64,000 bases of DNA, taken from positions 64,001 through 128,000 of the IMG/VR virus record IMGVR_UViG_3300019487_000001; one strand, 5' to 3'. The notes under the pieces were generated by a model. That model did not search any database. It was not told the origin of the DNA and was given only the letters and a program-made list of their open reading frames with translations. A program made the translations under genes and the position numbers. This DNA comes from a virus. Positions 1 through 6,253 of the stretch are shown here, in pieces. Positions within the stretch are counted from its first letter, which is position 1; each line of letters opens with the position of its first letter.

Positions 1-461
1 TTACAGTGAGCTTCGTAGATAGCTTTATACATGGCATCCTTGCTTGTCGCTCGTGCCTGAGCGTCATCAAGTGAATCGAGATACCTTGAAAACTTTTCTG
101 ATTCTGACATGATGTGTTGCCCAGGTGCTGGAGGCACGTGCTGGCCGACCCAGACCTGAACTGTGCGAAGTGCGCCGCAGTCGGCGGCGGATAATTGGCC
201 CTTCATGAGTATGCGATGTATTTCCAGTACGTCCGTGAATTTTGGCTTCTTGTCTTGGAAGTTTTCAAGAACGAACATGATCGCTTTATAATGTTCTATG
301 ACTTCTTTATAGTGCTTTTCGTAGAGGGATTTTTCATAAGCATTAGTCTCGCTCTCCCACTCTTCGATCATATTCTTAATTGAGGCAAGGGGATGGCGAA
401 TATCCTCGATTCGGTTGGAATTGTAAATGAAGCTATATACCCAGTCTTTTTCGTAGTACAT
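1..461 (-). CDS. Fic-family protein, 3' end beyond the left edge (partial)
   Basis: The frame is open from ATG at 461 to the window edge (153 codons, no stop). It matches the N-terminal half of Fic/Doc proteins, which transfer AMP or other phosphate-containing groups to target proteins. Residues 11-20 hold an S15-xxx-E19-D20 element inside a helix, resembling the inhibitory (S/T)xxxE(G/N) motif of self-restrained Fic enzymes. Residues 96-111 hold G-x-x-R99-T-V-x-V-W-V-G-x-H-x-P-P, the conserved segment that precedes the active site. The last residues (A-H152-C) sit just where the His of the HxxFExIHPF region is expected, so the catalytic HPFx(D/E)GNGR motif should lie immediately outside the window. 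It starts 2 bases after the stop of the upstream - strand gene, so the two are probably cotranscribed. Family assignment is fairly secure; activity and target are unknown. Confidence 0.72.
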   Translation of the reverse strand, partial: MYYEKDWVYSFIYNSNRIEDIRHPLASIKNMIEEWESETNAYEKSLYEKHYKEVIEHYKAIMFVLENFQDKKPKFTDVLEIHRILMKGQLSAADCGALRTVQVWVGQHVPPAPGQHIMSESEKFSRYLDSLDDAQARATSKDAMYKAIYEAHC

Positions 462-463
462 AA

Positions 464-748
464 TTACACCAGTTTCTTGAAGCGCGGAGTTTTTGATTCT
501 TCTTCTTGCGGTCGCGCCCTGCCCGGCTTGTTGCGGTATGAGATTGCCCGATGTGCATATTGCCAAGGTTTCTCTTGAATGTGATTTCTATTAGGAGGAA
601 CAAAGGCAAAAGCTTCAGCTGACAACAGATCTGAGTTGTGGGCGTACACCCAATTAGTCTCATTAGCGAATACAGACAGTACTCGCCGAAGTCGGGAATT
701 TTCCCTCTTGAGATTATCCAATAATCTGATAAGCTGAGGATCGGACAT
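464..748 (-). CDS. small hypothetical protein with an N-terminal helix
   Basis: This 94-residue protein begins with a charged amphipathic helix rich in Leu, Arg and Glu (residues 4-28), possibly a short coiled coil. A polar, basic tail follows. An in-frame stop lies two codons before ATG 748, so no longer N-terminus is possible. No clear Shine-Dalgarno sequence precedes it, which suggests translational coupling to the Cys-rich gene upstream on the same strand. It sits directly before the Fic gene and could be its partner, but nothing in the sequence shows this. I do not recognise a family. An overlapping frame on the same strand (433-783) has a less protein-like composition and is not called. 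Confidence 0.5.
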   Translation of the reverse strand: MSDPQLIRLLDNLKRENSRLRRVLSVFANETNWVYAHNSDLLSAEAFAFVPPNRNHIQEKPWQYAHRAISYRNKPGRARPQEEESKTPRFKKLV

Positions 749-786
749 GAGTTAATGGTATCGCAATTTTGCGACATTGACAATAT

Positions 787-969
787 CTAGTTCGTTCCTT
801 CGAGGTCTAGGAAGTCATCTGATTCGTCTGAAGCGTCCGGGGGTCTTTCAGAACAGTAATCACAATCTTTGTCCGAGCAGCACCCCTCGAGCCACACTTT
901 ACATTCATAGCAATAGTACGTATCATAACGCTCACTTAGCCTCTTAGATTCATGTTCGCACTTTTTCAT
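787..969 (-). CDS. small Cys-rich, probably metal-binding protein
   Basis: This 60-residue protein has eight cysteines: one near the N-terminus (C4), a CxxC at residues 20-23, a CC pair at 30-31, and C36, C39 with neighbouring acidic residues. The C-terminal third is strongly acidic. The pattern suggests a zinc-binding knuckle, but no family is recognised. A purine-rich AAGGGGG lies about 12 bases before ATG 969. It is the first gene of the leftward transcript and faces the late region across a divergent promoter region. Confidence 0.5.
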   Translation of the reverse strand: MKKCEHESKRLSERYDTYYCYECKVWLEGCCSDKDCDYCSERPPDASDESDDFLDLEGTN

Positions 970-986
970 TTGACGACTTTACCCCC

Positions 987-1015
987 TTGCATTGTCATTT
1001 GACATATGTTATAGT
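987..1015 (+). promoter_or_regulatory. candidate rightward sigma70-like promoter
   Basis: TTGCAT (987-992), a 17-base spacer and TATAGT (1010-1015) precede the first + strand gene at 1039. The -10 matches TATAAT at five of six positions; the -35 is weak. Its place in the only divergent intergenic region supports it. Confidence 0.4.
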
Positions 1016-1034
1016 ACCGTAAAGGTGTTTGCAA
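1008..1034 (-). promoter_or_regulatory. candidate leftward promoter
   Basis: Read on the - strand, TTGCAA (1034-1029) and TATAAC (1013-1008) are separated by 15 bases, shorter than the ideal 17. It would drive the Cys-rich, helix and Fic genes. It overlaps the -10 of the proposed rightward promoter, so the two could compete. Confidence 0.3.
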
Positions 1035-1038
1035 CTAT

Positions 1039-1401
1039 ATGTTTAAAGCATATAAACTTAATGCGAGTAAGAGGGAACTGAAATTACCGTTCCCTGCTTT
1101 TGTGCCTATTGAGCCAGATTTGATTCTTACCCAAGTGTCAAAACCAAAGTCTCCCAAAGCTCGCTTTTCCTTGATGTCCTTTATCGGAAAAATGTTTGGG
1201 CGTCTGGTATGGCTGAGCCTAGGCTTTATAATGGGTCTGTATTTTGCCGTGACCGTCACTATCATACAAAACCTCGAGCCACCTACGGTTCGAGAGTTCT
1301 ATAATAAAGAAAAGGAAAACTTCAATGATTCTAAGACATTTAGGCATGGTGACTCTACTTTCTACGGCCTTGGTTTTAGGGAGCTGCGCAAGCGCCCGTA
1401 A
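1039..1401 (+). CDS. single-pass membrane protein
   Basis: This 120-residue protein has a basic N-terminal region of about 45 residues, one hydrophobic segment at about residues 52-77, and a charged C-terminal tail of about 45 residues. This suggests a bitopic inner-membrane protein. Its last 77 bases overlap the lipoprotein gene at 1325 in another frame. A membrane protein overlapped by a small lipoprotein gene recalls Rz/Rz1 spanins, which fuse inner and outer membranes during lysis. However, the long cytoplasmic N-terminus and short outer part are not typical of Rz. Function unassigned. Confidence 0.55.
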   Translation: MFKAYKLNASKRELKLPFPAFVPIEPDLILTQVSKPKSPKARFSLMSFIGKMFGRLVWLSLGFIMGLYFAVTVTIIQNLEPPTVREFYNKEKENFNDSKTFRHGDSTFYGLGFRELRKRP

Positions 1402-1615
1402 GCAAACGGCAGAACCCCCGGCAGCCGAGGAACAGTTCGAAGAGCCCTCAGAAGCTGAGCTCGAAAACTGTTACGCGACAGCGCTTGCTTATTGTACTGA
1501 TGCTTGTGTAGCCGATGATAATCCAGCTCCATTTGAGCTGGCTTGTGGCAACGAAGGTCGCTTGACCTTGACCGGCGCATGTAAGTGTGAATTCTTCAAA
1601 GAAGAACAGCAGTAG
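1325..1615 (+). CDS. small lipoprotein (possible outer spanin)
   Basis: The 96-residue product begins with a textbook lipoprotein signal: basic residue, hydrophobic core, and lipobox L-G-S-C with the acylated Cys at residue 21. The mature part begins with a Pro/Glu-rich stretch (about 30-45) and continues with six further cysteines, which may form disulfides in the periplasm. AAGGAAAAC upstream is a plausible ribosome-binding site. It overlaps the preceding membrane protein by 77 bases. Nested or overlapping lipoprotein genes are typical of Rz1-type outer spanins, but Rz1 proteins do not usually carry this many cysteines, so an immunity or exclusion lipoprotein is equally possible. Confidence 0.65.
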   Translation: MILRHLGMVTLLSTALVLGSCASARKQTAEPPAAEEQFEEPSEAELENCYATALAYCTDACVADDNPAPFELACGNEGRLTLTGACKCEFFKEEQQ

Positions 1616-1670
1616 AAAAGCGTAATAGAATTAGCTAGTTGGATGATATTTCACTTATAATGAAGTATTT

Positions 1671-1699
1671 TTGACTGGAATTGTGGAAAGTAGTATATT
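1671..1699 (+). promoter_or_regulatory. strong sigma70-like promoter ahead of the late region
   Basis: TTGACT (1671-1676), exactly 17 bases, then TATATT (1694-1699); each hexamer matches consensus at five of six positions. It lies in a 219-base gap (1616-1834) with no gene, upstream of a long run of + strand virion genes, and so may drive part of the late operon. Confidence 0.6.
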
Positions 1700-1760
1700 A
1701 CTTAGGTAGATAAAGCTTTCTCAAGGGCGTGGTGTGCCTCCACTATGCCTTTTGTCTATT

Positions 1761-1776
1761 ACGTACATTCGTACGT
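1761..1776 (+). other. small perfect hairpin in the leader
   Basis: ACGTAC and GTACGT pair around an ATTC loop, about 60 bases downstream of the proposed start point. A second imperfect stem (GTGG/CCAC) lies just upstream near 1730-1745. There is no U-tract, so this is more likely leader structure than a terminator. Confidence 0.4.
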
Positions 1777-1834
1777 CCTCTCACAATTTCCGCTCATATT
1801 ACATCCCTCCTAGCCTCACGGAAAGGGCGACCTG

Positions 1835-2092
1835 TTGGACTATTCTCAGTACTTAAAAGATCTTGACGATTTAGCGCAGACTATCAATAAGTCTATGTGT
1901 CATGGTTACGTTCATCTAGCTAGAACGTCGGAAAAAGGCGAGGACTGTCCATATGCCCAAAGGGCAAAGAACTATTTCCTCCGAGAAGAGGAAAGCGCCG
2001 TGCGTTCAAAATTGGTGGCCATCTTAAAGACCCACCTAGTAACCGCACTACAGGAGAATGATGATAAGTGCCAGCCGGATTCACAAAGCTAG
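1835..2092 (+). CDS. small hypothetical protein
   Basis: The 85-residue protein starts at TTG, preceded by GGAAAGG at 8 bases spacing. It is polar and mostly helical, with two cysteines about 16 residues apart (C22 and C38). Its end overlaps the next gene by 25 bases. It is the first gene after the strong promoter at 1671. No family is recognised. Confidence 0.5.
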   Translation: MDYSQYLKDLDDLAQTINKSMCHGYVHLARTSEKGEDCPYAQRAKNYFLREEESAVRSKLVAILKTHLVTALQENDDKCQPDSQS

Positions 2093-2286
2093 CCTCCAAT
2101 ACAGCCGTTAGATATGCCGCTCAAGGTTTAGGGACAAGGGTGCGCCAACAGCTCTTGCGACAAAAAATGCTGGGTAATCTATGGCAAAACCTGGAAGCCA
2201 ATTTCGGCACGATGGGCCAAAACATTGTTAAACACGGAACAGTGGGTAAGCCAGCGGCTGCAATTCGCGGTCGCATCATTCGATAA
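2068..2286 (+). CDS. small basic hypothetical protein
   Basis: The 72-residue product starts at GTG, with GGAG 11 bases upstream inside the preceding gene. It is strongly basic (many Arg/Lys, few acidic residues) and rich in Ala, Gly and Gln. That composition suits a nucleic-acid-binding or internal virion protein, but no family is recognised. Confidence 0.5.
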   Translation: MPAGFTKLASNTAVRYAAQGLGTRVRQQLLRQKMLGNLWQNLEANFGTMGQNIVKHGTVGKPAAAIRGRIIR

Positions 2287-2305
2287 GAACTGGACGGTAA
2301 TGTGA

Positions 2306-2578
2306 ATGGAAATATTTGGACTCTTAAAACAAATTGCAGAATTGGGCATCCCAGGTTTAATGATGTCCTTGTTCGTTATTCTTTACCTACGGGAGCGTTC
2401 CGAGCATAACAAAACTCGAGACAAGTATGTACAAGCTGCTTTGTCTGTAAAGGACCTCTTCCACAAAGTTATGGAGACTCTGAGAATTATCGGGGATGAG
2501 AATAGCACTGATTTTGAAGAGTGCAAACATCGCCTTGATCAGATCGAAAAGACACTTGAAGGGAAGGAGCGGGATTAA
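2306..2578 (+). CDS. small membrane protein with coiled-coil tail (holin-like)
   Basis: The 90-residue protein has one hydrophobic segment near the N-terminus (about residues 13-28). A highly charged helical tail runs to the C-terminus. Small phage proteins of this layout include holins and holin-associated proteins, and the next two genes are also small and charged or hydrophobic, so this could be part of a lysis group. No endolysin gene is adjacent, which weakens that reading. Confidence 0.5.
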   Translation: MEIFGLLKQIAELGIPGLMMSLFVILYLRERSEHNKTRDKYVQAALSVKDLFHKVMETLRIIGDENSTDFEECKHRLDQIEKTLEGKERD

Positions 2579-2581
2579 TTT

Positions 2582-2782
2582 ATGGATTTTTGGAAACCTA
2601 AAAAGAATGTTAAGAAAAAGAAATCTGATGAATGTGACCGTCTGCACGCGGAACTAGAATGTAGACATCAAGAGTTCGATGAGTTAAACGAGAAGATTAA
2701 GAAAATACAATCGGCTAGGAATGGCCGTAAATATACAAATCCTCCGCGTCAGGAGGATCCGGATTCTAAGGATTCTGAATAA
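2582..2782 (+). CDS. small charged coiled-coil protein
   Basis: The 66-residue product begins with a Lys-rich stretch (residues 5-15). A helical Glu/Lys/Leu region with heptad character (about 18-45) follows, then an acidic tail. It begins 3 bases after the stop of the membrane protein at 2306 and probably acts with it. No family is recognised. Confidence 0.45.
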   Translation: MDFWKPKKNVKKKKSDECDRLHAELECRHQEFDELNEKIKKIQSARNGRKYTNPPRQEDPDSKDSE

Positions 2783-2807
2783 CTAGAAACGAATAGGAGG
2801 TTCTACT

Positions 2808-3050
2808 ATGGAACTATTACAAAACTTACTAGATTTAGCTGCTAGCGGTAACTGGGCTGCGCAGGGTGCGCTTTATGCTGGTTATGCTCTGGCTGCTTTG
2901 GGTCTTCTTCAGACTGGACTTTCCTTTGTTGCTCCGAAGACCAAGACTACGTTAGATGATAAAGTTCTTGCTTTCTCGTATAAGGCTCTTCCGTTTTTGA
3001 AATCGCTTCACGAGAAATTCAATCAAGCTGTTGCTAAGAAGAAAAAGTAA
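2808..3050 (+). CDS. small membrane protein
   Basis: The 80-residue product has an Ala/Leu/Gly-rich hydrophobic region (about residues 17-43) and an amphipathic C-terminal helix ending in KKKK. A strong AGGAGG (2795-2800) sits 8 bases before ATG. The layout of one or two membrane helices with a basic tail is compatible with a holin or a minor virion membrane protein. No family is recognised. Confidence 0.5.
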   Translation: MELLQNLLDLAASGNWAAQGALYAGYALAALGLLQTGLSFVAPKTKTTLDDKVLAFSYKALPFLKSLHEKFNQAVAKKKK

Positions 3051-3061
3051 GGTGAAGATAA

Positions 3062-3379
3062 ATGCCTTGGGGTAGTACATTAAAAGCTAACTATGGAAAT
3101 GTAATGCGGGCAATGAAGACTTTTGCTCGCACAGAAACGTCCATAATGGCCGGAGCCTACCGAGCAGGTATGAGTGGAGCTAGTTCTGCTGGTATTACCG
3201 CTATGAATTCCGGTGCTGGCAGAATGGGCATTGCTCGTGCCTACGGATCAGCTGGAGCCAGGTCTTTTTATGCGGGACTTGGTGGTGGTCGTCGCGGTGC
3301 AGCGAGACTAGCTGGATGGACCGGTCTGGGTTATGGAGCGTATCGTGGTGTAACTTCTCCGTTCAGAGGAGATGAATAG
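3062..3379 (+). CDS. Gly/Ala-rich small protein
   Basis: The 105-residue protein is dominated by Gly, Ala, Ser, Met and Arg, with many small-xxx-small steps in residues 28-100 (glycine-zipper character). Such sequences pack helices tightly in membranes and occur in virion proteins that enter the host envelope. The next gene, starting 2 bases after its stop, has the same character, and a third such gene lies at 5013. Function is inference only. Confidence 0.5.
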   Translation: MPWGSTLKANYGNVMRAMKTFARTETSIMAGAYRAGMSGASSAGITAMNSGAGRMGIARAYGSAGARSFYAGLGGGRRGAARLAGWTGLGYGAYRGVTSPFRGDE

Positions 3380-3381
3380 TA

Positions 3382-3747
3382 GTGGCTTGGCAGAGTAAGC
3401 TAGCACAAACTGGACGGGGTATTTGGGCTCGCCGAGGCTGGTTAGGTCTCGGTATAGGTGCGGGAGCTTTTGTCGGCTCTGCTATGCAGAATCCGCATGG
3501 ATTTCGATCTGGGCTCGAAGGTGGACTACAAGGTACTGGTGCAGGATTCATTGCCGGTGGTATTGGAGGGGCTGCCTTCGGACGAGCAATGGGTAGAACG
3601 AAAATGGGTGCTAGGATTGGCGCAGGCGTCGGTGCAGCCTACGGTATGTGGTATGGTGCCCGATCCTATGATCCGACCTCTTTCGGTCGCCCGGTCCAAC
3701 CAACAAATTATGGATTCCGGTCTGATTTTCCGGGTGCTCAACCCTAG
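3382..3747 (+). CDS. glycine-zipper protein
   Basis: Starting at GTG, this 121-residue protein has regularly spaced glycines (about residues 21-94), including G-x-G-x-G-A-x-x-G runs, and closely resembles glycine-zipper domains. The last 25 residues are polar and Pro-rich. It follows the Gly/Ala-rich gene at 3062 with two bases between them. Likely a membrane-inserting or internal virion protein; no catalytic motif. Confidence 0.5.
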   Translation: MAWQSKLAQTGRGIWARRGWLGLGIGAGAFVGSAMQNPHGFRSGLEGGLQGTGAGFIAGGIGGAAFGRAMGRTKMGARIGAGVGAAYGMWYGARSYDPTSFGRPVQPTNYGFRSDFPGAQP

Positions 3748-3762
3748 GCAAGGTGGTCATGA

Positions 3763-4146
3763 TTGTATAAAGAACAAGCTCTGATTATTGACGAAGATCA
3801 CGATACGGTAGTTTTGAATGTTAAAAAGTATTCTAAATCTTTGAATTATGATTTGGGAGATAAAATTCTCTCTATAGAGTCGGGAGAAATGATAGACTGT
3901 AAAGCTAGTTATATCAACCCGATTATTAAGAAGGTTTTATTTCAGCAGAACAAGTCTTATACTGTTCTGGGATTCAATGTCTGGGAGCATAATACTATGC
4001 TTATTTCTACCATGCTAATGGATTCTAACTATGTTTATCCGGTTTGTATGAATATCAGGTTTGTGATGCAACACTTTGACCTGGATCCTTTCTTCATTAA
4101 AGACGCTAAAGGTAATAATAGATTTCGTAGTTTAATTTGGGAATGA
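3763..4146 (+). CDS. hypothetical protein
   Basis: The 127-residue protein starts at TTG, with AAGGTGG about 8 bases upstream; the nearby ATG is in another frame with an immediate stop. The predicted mix is alternating beta strands (residues 5-80) and a hydrophobic C-terminal half. There is no recognisable motif. It is followed 3 bases later by the Cys-cluster protein. Confidence 0.45.
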   Translation: MYKEQALIIDEDHDTVVLNVKKYSKSLNYDLGDKILSIESGEMIDCKASYINPIIKKVLFQQNKSYTVLGFNVWEHNTMLISTMLMDSNYVYPVCMNIRFVMQHFDLDPFFIKDAKGNNRFRSLIWE

Positions 4147-4149
4147 AAC

Positions 4150-5013
4150 ATGAGTGATCAAAAAGATAGATTTCGTCAGATTGGCCGAGACGCCGGTGGC
4201 GAAGATAAGATCGTCGAATACTACGGCGATGGAACCGCTTTGACTGAAAAAGGCGATATTACCAAACATAACTACTTAGAGTTTTTGAATATCAAGCTGC
4301 ATAACTATAGAGACCTGCACTACACAAAAGAAGAACTTGAGTCTGTAAGAAAGCATCTTCGATTTTTATCTACTGGACATGCATCAGCTGTACCTTTGCT
4401 TTGTGCTGCTGAAAAATGTCCATTTGCATCTACGTGTCCATTACAATTGATTGGTCGCGCTCCTCTTGGGAAACAGTGTATCCCGGAGAATGAGTTTGTG
4501 AACCTTAAGCGCCGACAATACATGGAAGAGTACGAGATTGATCCTAGGCAGCCCAGTATGATGACATTGGTCAATGAACTTGCTGAGATTGATATTTACG
4601 AGATGAGGGCAACCTTGAATTTGGCAAAGAACGAAAATGCTGATTTGTTCATAGACGAGGTTGTGAATGTTACCGAGAGTGGTCATCAGATTACACAGAA
4701 GCGTATTCATCCTGCATTTGAAATTAAAGAGAAGCTAAAAAATAGACGGATGCGTATCCTTGAGGTTCTTGTCGGTACGCCGAAAGAAAAATACAAACGC
4801 CAAGCCGCCCTCAAGAAGGTTGAGGGTGATGACTATAGTATTACACTTACGGAGGTGCAACAGACTCTTCGGAATCTTAAACGACAGACGGAGGATATAG
4901 CATTCAAGAATGCTAAACAGCTACTTCCCGCTCCAGAGGAGCAGCCGCCTGAAGAAAAAATACAGTTTGAGGTTGTTGATAAACTAGCTGATCTCGAAGA
5001 GCCAAAAGAATAA
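4150..5013 (+). CDS. Cys-cluster protein upstream of the terminase (possible small terminase or packaging factor)
   Basis: The 287-residue protein has a central cluster C85-x4-C90-x5-C96-x13-C110 with Pro after two of the cysteines, a layout that could hold zinc or an iron-sulfur cluster. The rest is helical and charged, with a long helical region at about 175-260 and an acidic, Pro-containing C-terminus. The small terminase normally lies just upstream of terL, and this is the largest unassigned soluble gene in that place. A small-terminase role is therefore plausible by context only; no helix-turn-helix is obvious. Its stop overlaps the next ATG by one base. Confidence 0.5.
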   Translation: MSDQKDRFRQIGRDAGGEDKIVEYYGDGTALTEKGDITKHNYLEFLNIKLHNYRDLHYTKEELESVRKHLRFLSTGHASAVPLLCAAEKCPFASTCPLQLIGRAPLGKQCIPENEFVNLKRRQYMEEYEIDPRQPSMMTLVNELAEIDIYEMRATLNLAKNENADLFIDEVVNVTESGHQITQKRIHPAFEIKEKLKNRRMRILEVLVGTPKEKYKRQAALKKVEGDDYSITLTEVQQTLRNLKRQTEDIAFKNAKQLLPAPEEQPPEEKIQFEVVDKLADLEEPKE

Positions 5014-5708
5014 TGACTCCTGAGTATATACAGTATCCAGCGAATGATTGGAGATTTCAGCAGTTCCAGAAAATAAACAAGACTAAAGGCCCAGCTACTT
5101 TTAACAGGACAAGTCTTAGAGCTGCGGCTCAACGCGAGTTTGCACAACAGAATGCTATGATGATGGGGACGGATATACACCAGTCCCTTGGTCGTGCTCG
5201 TACCGCGTTTAAGGGCTCTAAGCTTATGCCGAAAGTAAAAGCTGTGGGCGGCGTCGCTATGAGAGGCCTAGGTCTTTATACTATAGGATCTGAGGCTCTT
5301 GAGGGTTACCAAGATAATGCTGGTTTAGGGGCTGCTGCTGGTGTTGGTAGTGGGTATTTAGGTGTTCATGGATTTAGCATTGCTCAAAGCATGTTTGGTG
5401 CTCGTGCCGGTGGCATGGCTGCTATGCGAACCGTTCTAGGTGCAGGCTTAGCAAAGCCCGGTGTTGCGATAGCCGCTGGTGCTATGGCTTTGAATTATGT
5501 TGCTAAGACTGGTAGGGACGCTCGTAGAAAAATGCAGTTCGGTGAAGAGCTGATTGACAGTCCGATGATTTCTCAAATGCGAGGCCAAGCTTTTAGTGGA
5601 ATGAGGAATGCACGACATCGTATAAGCGCCTCTATGCAGCATACTGCGCACATGCGCGATCGTATCGTTGATGCTCTAGGTGATGAGGCGTCTTACCTTC
5701 ATTTATAA
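5013..5708 (+). CDS. Gly/Ala-rich hydrophobic virion-type protein
   Basis: The 231-residue protein has a polar N-terminal region (1-70) and a long Gly/Ala/Met-rich stretch (about 75-165) with small-xxx-small patterns. A basic, Met-containing helical tail follows. It resembles the glycine-zipper proteins at 3062 and 3382, so the three may be related internal or membrane-entering virion proteins. It is translationally coupled to the Cys-cluster gene (1-base overlap). No family is recognised. Confidence 0.5.
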   Translation: MTPEYIQYPANDWRFQQFQKINKTKGPATFNRTSLRAAAQREFAQQNAMMMGTDIHQSLGRARTAFKGSKLMPKVKAVGGVAMRGLGLYTIGSEALEGYQDNAGLGAAAGVGSGYLGVHGFSIAQSMFGARAGGMAAMRTVLGAGLAKPGVAIAAGAMALNYVAKTGRDARRKMQFGEELIDSPMISQMRGQAFSGMRNARHRISASMQHTAHMRDRIVDALGDEASYLHL

Positions 5709-5713
5709 TTATT

Positions 5714-6253
5714 ATGAATATGAAGCTTTGCAAAGCATGTAATAATCATAAGACTACTGAAAATTTTAGTTCTAGTCGTATTCTTAAAGATGGCCTATGT
5801 AGTATTTGCAGATCTTGTGATAGTGAACGTGGCAAGAGATATTCAGCTATGCATCCTGAGCGTGAAAGATTACGTAGAAAAAGATGGTATACTAAGAATC
5901 GTGCGCGACGCTTAAAGGTATCGGCTGCATGGACCGCTGATAATCAAGATCGTAGACGCAATGCCTGGTTGTTACGTGTTCACAGTATTACTTTGTTAGA
6001 ATATAATAAGTTGCTTGTGAAGCAAGACTATAAATGTGCTATATGTGAGACTCCTGCTTGCTCTTTAGATCAAAGATTATTCGTTGATCATGATCATTCT
6101 TGTTGTCCGAATTCTAGACATCATTGTAACAAATGTATAAGGGGTTTATTGTGTTTTAAGTGTAATAGGGCGATAGGCTTATTAGATGACTCACATGGAA
6201 ATGCGCAACGTGCTGCGAATTATTTAGCCAACAAGACTAAGGTTTGTGATTAA
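5714..6253 (+). CDS. endonuclease VII-like HNH endonuclease (homing type), copy 1
   Basis: The 179-residue protein has two parts. The N-terminal zinc ribbon (C6-x2-C9 and C32-x2-C35) is followed by a basic linker. The C-terminal domain is of the phage recombination endonuclease VII type: C108-x2-C111, the catalytic V-D125-H126-D127-H128, and R-G-L-L-C147-x2-C150-N. An extra Cys/His-rich insert (129-141) sits between the DHDH and RGLLC motifs. Such genes in structural regions are usually selfish homing endonucleases rather than Holliday-junction resolvases. It lies directly before terL, overlapping it by 8 bases, and its codons are more AT-rich than the capsid genes. Confidence 0.88.
   Translation: MNMKLCKACNNHKTTENFSSSRILKDGLCSICRSCDSERGKRYSAMHPERERLRRKRWYTKNRARRLKVSAAWTADNQDRRRNAWLLRVHSITLLEYNKLLVKQDYKCAICETPACSLDQRLFVDHDHSCCPNSRHHCNKCIRGLLCFKCNRAIGLLDDSHGNAQRAANYLANKTKVCD

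Noticed and set aside
433-783. Minus-strand frame of 116 codons
   Set aside because: It overlaps the more protein-like frame 464-748 on the same strand, begins at TTG, and has an odd composition. I treat it as a shadow.
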